Part shown: positions 59,059-64,000 of the stretch, piece after piece
Layout: each line of letters opens with the position of its first letter
Position numbering within the stretch: position 1 is the first letter of the stretch
Assembly: GCA_025808375.1 (NCBI GenBank)
Contig: CP061009.1
Coordinates: 3,534,001-3,598,000, forward strand
Direction: 5' to 3'
Length of the DNA: 64,000 bases
Origin: Duncaniella muricolitica
GTDB taxonomy: Bacteria; Bacteroidota; Bacteroidia; Bacteroidales; Muribaculaceae
Made by a program: the position numbers and the translations under genes
The notes under the pieces: model-generated
The model's database searches: none
The model's input: the letters and a program-made list of their open reading frames with translations, nothing else
What the model was told of the DNA's origin: nothing

Positions 59059-59399
59059 ATACACATCTGTATACCAGGCGACTACCACACCGGCGCACGG
59101 TCGGGTATCCTGTCGACGGATGGTCGATACGCTTCTGTGTACCAGACTACTACCACACCGACGCACGGTCGGGGTATCCTGTCGACGGATAGTCGATACG
59201 CTTCTGTGTACCAGACTACTACCACACCGGCGCACAGTCGGGGTATCCTGTCGATGGGGATGGTCGATACACTTCTGTATACCAGGCTACTACCCCACCG
59301 GTGCACGCTCGGGGTATCCTGTCGACGGGAATGGTCGATACGCTTCTGTATACCAGGCAACTACCCCACCGACGCACGGTCGGGGCTTCCTGTCGAACA
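59055..59399. repeat. Five-unit tandem repeat of 68-71 bp
   Basis: Units begin near 59055, 59123, 59192, 59263 and 59334, with period 68, 69, 71 and 71. Each contains GTCGATACRCTTCTGTRTAC, a small ACCG...CGGT stem and a GGTATCCTGTCGACGG-like end. That end resembles the junction GGACATCCTGTTGATAC of the neighbouring hairpin element, so the array may have grown from it. Frames are open through it, but their protein shows only repeat text. It is not a CRISPR: units are long and lack unique spacers. The rest of the gap (59400-59507) shows nothing clear. Confidence 0.85.
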
Positions 59400-59507
59400 T
59401 CGGATGGGATATGGACTGAGACGCACGCATGACGGTCAGGTAGAGCCTTATTTCATAAGCAAACATGCCGATGGCTGGACGGTGACGCTGCTTGAATAGC
59501 CACGTCA

Positions 59508-60488
59508 TCACATCGTGACGTTGTATTTGGCGAGGATGCGGAGGGGGTGATATGACTCTTTGGCGTGGCGCAGGCCGGGGTCGCCGACGTCTTCCTCGCG
59601 GTTGATGTAGCGCACCTCGGGATGATGGCCTGTCATGAGTTCGGCAAAGAGCTTGTTGACGGTCTCGCCCGCGCCGTTGACGAGGTGGTTCATCTTTTCG
59701 ATATGCACATAGAGGGTGTCGCCTATCACTTCGCCGAGCGTGAAGGCCACAATGCCGTCGGCGGGTGTGGAAAGCACCGCTCCCTCAAATCCGTATCGGT
59801 CGAGGTGGGCGAGCACGTGCATCACCTGTTCGCGCTCCACGTCGGCAAGGGCCGGTTTGGAGAGGGGCAGATGTGTGTCGCGGTAAAAGGCTGTGACAGC
59901 GTCGAGATTGGCGGATGTCAACGGCTCGAAACTGTAGCCGGGGTTATCGGCGAAGAAACGGTTGACGTGGTTGCGCTTTTTGCCGAGTTTCTTGCCCGAG
60001 AGCGAGGCGAGGGCTTCGGCGTCATAGAGATAGTCGCCCCAGTCGTCAAGCGGGGTGACTTGAGTCGCGCCGAGTTCGCGCAGGGGGCCGACATACTCCT
60101 CGGGCACGGCCGAGAATACGAGCGGCATGCAGCCGCTGTCACGGCAGTAATCACGCAGCAATGCCACGGATTCATGCAGTGGTGCCTTGCCGACAGGCAG
60201 CGAGAAGGCCGGACGTGTGACATCGTCCTCGGTGACACCTTTTATATATAGTGTATCGTTGTGGATGGCGTAGGTGTAGTTGAAATATCCGGTCCACATG
60301 AGCAGACCGCCTACGGTGAAATCGCATGTGCGTGAGGTAGAGCAACCAAGATAGGGTAGTATGCGTGGCACATCGTCGAGCGTAAGGGGTGAGAATCGAA
60401 GCAGCGACCCGACCCGCGGCTTTACAGCCGTCAGCACGGTATAACTCCGCGCAGGATATTGAGAGCGTGAGGAATATAGAGGTGTCAT
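59508..60488 (-). CDS. DUF2156 / phosphatidylglycerol lysyltransferase-like protein
   Basis: A 326-residue protein of the DUF2156 type, i.e. two tandem GNAT-like halves related to the C-terminal domain of MprF. Family text is CDFTVGGLLMWTGYFNYTYAI near the N-terminus, KKLGKKRNHVNRFFAD in the middle and EKMNHLVNGAGETVNKLFAEL, then YINREEDVGDPGLRHAKESYHP at the end. MprF-type proteins move lysine onto lipids. Soluble DUF2156 members here have no membrane part and no proven reaction. It lies between the tandem array and the fabD terminator. Confidence 0.9.
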   Translation of the reverse strand: MTPLYSSRSQYPARSYTVLTAVKPRVGSLLRFSPLTLDDVPRILPYLGCSTSRTCDFTVGGLLMWTGYFNYTYAIHNDTLYIKGVTEDDVTRPAFSLPVGKAPLHESVALLRDYCRDSGCMPLVFSAVPEEYVGPLRELGATQVTPLDDWGDYLYDAEALASLSGKKLGKKRNHVNRFFADNPGYSFEPLTSANLDAVTAFYRDTHLPLSKPALADVEREQVMHVLAHLDRYGFEGAVLSTPADGIVAFTLGEVIGDTLYVHIEKMNHLVNGAGETVNKLFAELMTGHHPEVRYINREEDVGDPGLRHAKESYHPLRILAKYNVTM

Positions 60489-60546
60489 AAAATAAGCAGT
60501 GTTATTATCAGTTGTTTCAACTGTAATAACAAGCTGGGGTTCTCAG

Positions 60547-60728
60547 TAGTTTAAAAAGTTAAAGGAGTTTATAAAGTTAAGATAATAGCGGAGAGGGTAG
60601 TATCTGTTAACGATACAGTCTCTGAAACTATTATCTTGACTTTATAAACTCCTTTAACTTCTTAAACTATAAGAGATAAACTCCTTTAACTTTTTAAACT
60701 ATAAGAGTTAACTTTTTAAACTATGAGA
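60547..60728. terminator. Inverted repeat of the TTTAAACTC family before fabD, with extra half-copies
   Basis: This is the content of the 242-bp gap 60489-60730. The core 60576-60640 (GTTAAGATAATAGCG ... CTATTATCTTGAC) matches the structure at 44390-44453, including the loop. After it, the right-arm text AACTTTTTAAACTATRAGAG is repeated about three times, up to 60728. It lies 3' to fabD (minus strand) and probably ends its transcript. Confidence 0.75.
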
Positions 60729-60730
60729 GC

Positions 60731-61609
60731 TTACTGACGGCCTGAGGTGGCGACGCCGCGGGCGATTTTTGCCACGAGACCCTGGAGCACCTTGCCGGGA
60801 CCTACCTCGATGAACTCGTCGGCACCGTCGGCTACCATGTTTTGCACGCTCTGAGTCCAACGCACGGGGGCGGTGAGCTGAGCCACGAGGTTGGCCTTGA
60901 TTTCGGCGGGATCAGTGTGGGGCTTGGCGTCCACGTTCTGATAAACGGGCACAGCGGGAGTGTGGAAGTCGGTGCGCTCGATGGCTTCGGCGAGCTCTGC
61001 GCGGGCGGGCTCCATGCAGGGGGAGTGGAAACCACCGCCCACCTTGAGCTTGAGGGCACGTTTGGCACCGGCCTCGAGGAGTTTGGCGCAAGCTGCGTCG
61101 ATGGCCTCAACCTCACCCGAAATCACGAGCTGGCCGGGGCAGTTGTAGTTGGCGCACACGACTGTGCCGTCAACGCCTGCACAGATTTCCTCGACTTTCT
61201 CGTCGGGAAGGGCGAGCACGGCAGCCATTGTGGAGGGGTTGATTTCGCATGCTTTCTGCATAGCCTGTGCACGGGCCGACACGAGGCGGAGACCGTCCTC
61301 AAAGCTGAGTGCTCCGGCAGCTACGAGAGCTGAAAATTCGCCGAGCGAATGTCCGGCCACCATCGAGGGGTCAAACTCTTCGCCCATGGTCTTGGCGAGA
61401 ATCACCGAGTGGAGGAAGATGGCGGGCTGTGTGACCTTGGTCTGACGGAGGTCTTCGTCAGTGCCCTCAAACATGAGGTCGGTTATGCGGAATCCGAGTA
61501 TCTCGTTGGCCTTCTCAAACATCTCTTTGGCCACAGGATTATTGTCATAGAGGTCTTTGCCCATGCCTACAAACTGGGCACCCTGACCGGGAAATACAAA
61601 TGCTTTCAT
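60731..61609 (-). CDS. fabD: Malonyl-CoA:ACP transacylase
   Basis: A 292-residue enzyme that loads malonyl groups onto acyl carrier protein at the start of fatty acid synthesis. The N-terminal FPGQGAQFVGMGKDL, the active-site elbow AGHSLGEFSAL with the nucleophilic Ser, and the oxyanion/His part FHSPCMEPA are complete. Length is standard. It is a single gene with a TAACTTTG -7 box 45 bp upstream of the start. Confidence 0.96.
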   Translation of the reverse strand: MKAFVFPGQGAQFVGMGKDLYDNNPVAKEMFEKANEILGFRITDLMFEGTDEDLRQTKVTQPAIFLHSVILAKTMGEEFDPSMVAGHSLGEFSALVAAGALSFEDGLRLVSARAQAMQKACEINPSTMAAVLALPDEKVEEICAGVDGTVVCANYNCPGQLVISGEVEAIDAACAKLLEAGAKRALKLKVGGGFHSPCMEPARAELAEAIERTDFHTPAVPVYQNVDAKPHTDPAEIKANLVAQLTAPVRWTQSVQNMVADGADEFIEVGPGKVLQGLVAKIARGVATSGRQ

Positions 61610-61653
61610 GTGTAATATAGCGTTAAAATGTTATTTGCAGATTTTCACGGGTG

Positions 61654-61661
61654 CAAAGTTA
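61654..61661 (-). promoter_or_regulatory. fabD -7 box (TAACTTTG, minus strand)
   Basis: TAACTTTGCAC on the minus strand, 44 bp before the fabD ATG. Confidence 0.6.
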
Positions 61662-61799
61662 GTGAATATTTTGATTACAAGCCATGTTTGGCTTCAAAAA
61701 TACAAAAGTGTATAAAAATGTGACGTCATCATATCACCATGCTACTGCGCAACAATAAAAATGTAACACAGCTCTGCAAGCATAACCATAACAAACCGC

Positions 61800-61807
61800 T
61801 AACTTTG
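61800..61807 (+). promoter_or_regulatory. GH43 gene -7 box (TAACTTTG)
   Basis: TAACTTTGCAA lies 28 bp before the GH43 ATG at 61836. Confidence 0.65.
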
Positions 61808-61835
61808 CAATATACAAATTAAAACCTCATAAATC

Positions 61836-63230
61836 ATGAAACACTTGCTACTCGCCGCCGCATCGATGAGCATGATATGCGCGTCGGCTCAGAATCCGGC
61901 CATACACACGTGGTTTACCCCCGACCCGGCACCTTTTGTACACAACGACACGGTGTATCTCTTCACCGATCATGACGAGGACGACGCCCAGTATTTCAAG
62001 ATGAAGGACTGGCAGCTCTACTCGACCACCGATATGGTCAACTGGACCTATCGCGGGACCCCCATCTCCACAGCCACATTCGCGTGGGCCAAGCAGGGCG
62101 ACAACGCCTGGGCCTCGCAGGCGGTGGAGCGCGACGGCAAGTGGTATTGGTATATATGCGCCGAGGACACCACATGCCACCTCCACGGCATAGGCGTGGC
62201 AGTTGCCGACAGTCCGACCGGCCCTTACAAGGATGCCCTGGGGAGGCCGCTTGTGCCGGGCGCGTTCGGATATATCGACCCGTCGGTCTTTATCGACGAT
62301 GACGGGCAGGCTTATCTCTTCTGGGGCAACAACGGCCTGTGGTATGCCCGTCTCAACAGAGACATGGTGTCGCTCGGCAGCGAGGTCATGGAGGTGCCCG
62401 GTCTCAACGACCCTGACTGTTTCGGTCCCAAGGTGCTCAAGCATGACTGGCAGCTCAACAAGCGCGTCATGAAGACCGGCTATGAGGAGGGCCCGTGGGT
62501 GACGAAGCGCAACGGGTTGTATTATCTGGCCTATGCGGCCGGAGGTGTGCCCGAACATATGGCCTACTCGACCGCCGAGAATATCAACGGTCCGTGGAAA
62601 TATCGCGGCCGCATCATGGACGAGGCCGAGAACAGTTTTACCATCCACGGGGGCAATATCAACTTCAAGGGGCGCGACTTCATGTTTTATCACAACGGCA
62701 TCCTGCCCAACGGCGGAGGATTTCGCCGCAGCACGAGCATCGAGGAGTTTAAGTTCAATCCCGACGGGTCTATGCCGTTTATGCCCTTCACCCGCGAGGG
62801 TGTCAGGACTCCGGCCGGCACGCTCGACCCCTATAGCCGTGTCGAGGCCGAGACCATGGCCAGCGGCTTCGGGCTCAAGACCGACCGCAATGCCGGCGAC
62901 GAGCATTATCTCACCTCGATCAACAATGGCGACTGGTTCGGACTGCGCGCGGTGGATTTCGGCAAGAAGACACCCGTGAAGTTTGTCGCATCAATAGGGT
63001 CGGCCAAGGCCAAGGGGTGCATACAGTTCAGACTCGACGCCCTCAACGGTCCGGTAATCGCCTCGATTGAGGTAGACCCGGCCAAGGACGGCGGAGCCAT
63101 GCACGAGGTGTCGGCCCCGTTCACAGCCCCCAAGGACAAATCGGTCGAGGGCCTGCATGACCTCTACATCCTCTTCTCGGGCGAGGAAGGCGAGATGTTT
63201 GACTTCGACTGGTGGAGAGCAGAGAATTGA
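61836..63230 (+). CDS. Secreted GH43-family glycoside hydrolase with C-terminal CBM6-like module
   Basis: A 464-residue enzyme with a signal peptide (residues 1-19). The five-bladed beta-propeller of GH43 shows the three acids: Asp in FTPDPAPFVHNDTVYLF (about 31), Asp in YIDPSVFIDDDG, and Glu in GYEEGPWVTKRNG. The C-terminal ~125 residues (YSRVEAETMASGFGLKT ... DLYILFSGEEGEMFDFDWW) resemble CBM6. GH43 enzymes cut beta-xylosides, arabinofuranosides or galactans. The exact one is not clear. It is a lone gene with its own promoter and a 28-bp perfect hairpin terminator behind. Confidence 0.92.
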   Translation: MKHLLLAAASMSMICASAQNPAIHTWFTPDPAPFVHNDTVYLFTDHDEDDAQYFKMKDWQLYSTTDMVNWTYRGTPISTATFAWAKQGDNAWASQAVERDGKWYWYICAEDTTCHLHGIGVAVADSPTGPYKDALGRPLVPGAFGYIDPSVFIDDDGQAYLFWGNNGLWYARLNRDMVSLGSEVMEVPGLNDPDCFGPKVLKHDWQLNKRVMKTGYEEGPWVTKRNGLYYLAYAAGGVPEHMAYSTAENINGPWKYRGRIMDEAENSFTIHGGNINFKGRDFMFYHNGILPNGGGFRRSTSIEEFKFNPDGSMPFMPFTREGVRTPAGTLDPYSRVEAETMASGFGLKTDRNAGDEHYLTSINNGDWFGLRAVDFGKKTPVKFVASIGSAKAKGCIQFRLDALNGPVIASIEVDPAKDGGAMHEVSAPFTAPKDKSVEGLHDLYILFSGEEGEMFDFDWWRAEN

Positions 63231-63236
63231 TCAACG

Positions 63237-63312
63237 AGAAATGAGATATGAAGAATTGGCTTCGTGGTATCCATGCCGATGTCGCGAAGCCAATTCTTCA
63301 TATCTCATTTCT
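63237..63312 (+). terminator. 28-bp perfect inverted repeat after the GH43 gene
   Basis: Arms 63237-63264 and 63285-63312 are perfect complements around a 20-nt loop, 6 bp after the GH43 stop. Unlike the CAAAAG and TTTAAACTC families, its sequence does not recur in the window. Confidence 0.8.
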
Positions 63313-63374
63313 ACATCCTTTATTATATATGTGATAATTTGTTAAATAATAGTCGGTATATTAAGAGTTTTCAT

Positions 63375-63382
63375 TAACTTTG
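63375..63382 (+). promoter_or_regulatory. topA -7 box (TAACTTTG)
   Basis: TAACTTTGCCG lies 67 bp before the topA ATG at 63450. Confidence 0.6.
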
Positions 63383-63449
63383 CCGACTGAATTTAACGTC
63401 GGGAGGTGTGACACGGTCTCCCGAGGTAATGTGTACACAAGAACAATTT

Positions 63450-64000
63450 ATGAAAAACCTCGTGATAGTCGAGTCTCCGGCCAAGGCCAAGACCATCGAA
63501 AAGTTTTTAGGAAAGGACTATAAAGTGATGTCGAGCTTCGGACACATCCGTGACCTGCGCAAAAAAGACATCAGCATACGCGTCGACTCGGACTTCGAGC
63601 CGGTGTATGAAATCCCGACCGACAAGAAGGCCCTGGTAGCCGATCTGAAAAAGGCTGCAAAGAGTGCGGAGACCGTATGGCTCGCGTCCGATGAGGACCG
63701 CGAGGGAGAGGCCATAGCATGGCACCTCTATGAAGTGCTGGGGCTCAGGCCCGAAAACACGCGCCGCATAGTGTTTCACGAGATTACCAAAAACGCCATA
63801 CTCAATGCCATCGAGCATCCGCGCGAGATCGACATCAATCTGGTCGACGCCCAGCAGGCTCGCCGAGTGCTCGACCGCCTGGTGGGCTTCGAGCTGTCGC
63901 CGGTGTTGTGGAAGAAGATACGCCCCGCGCTCTCGGCGGGACGCGTTCAGTCGGTGGCGGTGAGACTCATCGTTGACCGCGAGAACGAAATCAACGCCTT
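63450..64000 (+). CDS. topA: DNA topoisomerase I (5' part, runs off the window)
   Basis: The first ~184 residues of topoisomerase I, open to the last base of the window. The TOPRIM domain is clear: LVIVESPAKAKTIEKFLG at the start, then WLASDEDREGEAIAWHL with the acidic DxDxE group. Domain IV begins with DAQQARRVLDRLVGFELSP and LSAGRVQSVAVRLI. It relaxes negative supercoils by cutting one strand. The catalytic Tyr and zinc-finger tail lie beyond the window. Confidence 0.95.
   Translation, partial: MKNLVIVESPAKAKTIEKFLGKDYKVMSSFGHIRDLRKKDISIRVDSDFEPVYEIPTDKKALVADLKKAAKSAETVWLASDEDREGEAIAWHLYEVLGLRPENTRRIVFHEITKNAILNAIEHPREIDINLVDAQQARRVLDRLVGFELSPVLWKKIRPALSAGRVQSVAVRLIVDRENEINA

Noticed and set aside
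59055..59399. CRISPR array
   Set aside because: Five direct repeats of ~69 bp with nearly the same sequence throughout. There are no short repeats with unique spacers and no cas genes nearby.
59056..59499. 147-residue frame in the tandem array
   Set aside because: Made mostly of the 69-bp repeat. There is no start context or family. The final ~30 residues (GLRRTHDGQVEPYFISK) could be a gene relic, but this is too weak to call.

Overview
The window is chromosomal DNA from a member of the Bacteroidales. The evidence is a SusC/SusD outer-membrane pair at the left edge, many promoters of the Bacteroidetes type (TTG, a 19-20 bp spacer, then TAnnTTTG), few Shine-Dalgarno sequences, and Bacteroidales families such as DUF4250, DUF3109, the DUF5103 type IX secretion plug and NspC. 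The fairly high G+C, with strongly G/C third codon positions, and the mucin/plant glycan hydrolases suggest a gut Muribaculaceae-like genome. That family placement is inference.

Layout. Positions 1-3744 hold the end of a SusC gene and its SusD partner. Positions 3745-4870 hold a DUF4250 gene between two 9-bp repeat arrays and the first copy of a three-hairpin element. Positions 4871-11988 hold dnaG divergent from thrS-infC-rpmI-rplT, then an O-acetylhomoserine sulfhydrylase. Positions 12124-13918 hold a secreted hydrolase and a HepT/MntA-type toxin-antitoxin pair. Positions 14057-19082 (minus strand) hold glyS, lemA, an FKBP lipoprotein, tgt and an lptG-type permease. Positions 19318-24740 hold an FKBP, a DUF5131 protein, tRNA-Leu(CAA), a Crp/Fnr regulator, a BASS transporter and ychF. 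Positions 24844-30475 hold a GH95 fucosidase, a minus-strand group (ung, C_GCAxxG_C_C, DUF5103, DUF3109) and tRNA-Arg(CCG). Positions 30889-35371 hold a small lipoprotein, a one-polypeptide HaeII-like restriction-modification fusion, pyrE, an SRPBCC protein and a Rieske-like lipoprotein. Positions 35525-42384 (minus strand) hold radC, a GT2 glycosyltransferase, nspC, a UvrD/PcrA helicase and a C69 dipeptidase. Positions 42603-47437 hold an aquaporin, a YpfJ metallopeptidase and a GH2 enzyme. Positions 47599-51380 hold a small membrane-anchored protein and lpxB, separated by a foreign two-gene cassette. Positions 51469-58926 hold a glucosaminidase, a DEAD-box helicase, a HAD phosphatase, rpsU, a helical-barrel lipoprotein, a phosphodiesterase and a MATE pump. 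Positions 58935-64000 hold the second three-hairpin element with a 69-bp tandem array, a DUF2156 protein, fabD, a GH43 enzyme and the start of topA.

Most interesting. (1) A 2.1-kb A/T-rich cassette (about 48127-50182) carries an AAA/ABC-type ATPase overlapping a predicted PD-(D/E)xK nuclease. A perfect 47-bp direct repeat flanks it and restores the 3' ends of both convergent host genes. This looks like a compact, possibly undescribed, mobile defence module. (2) A C5-cytosine methyltransferase is fused in frame to a HaeII-family endonuclease. (3) A 124-bp three-hairpin element occurs twice in opposite orientation with compensatory stem changes. Different tandem repeats lie on the same side of each copy. 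(4) Two families of dispersed long inverted repeats sit at operon ends and probably act as terminators in both directions.
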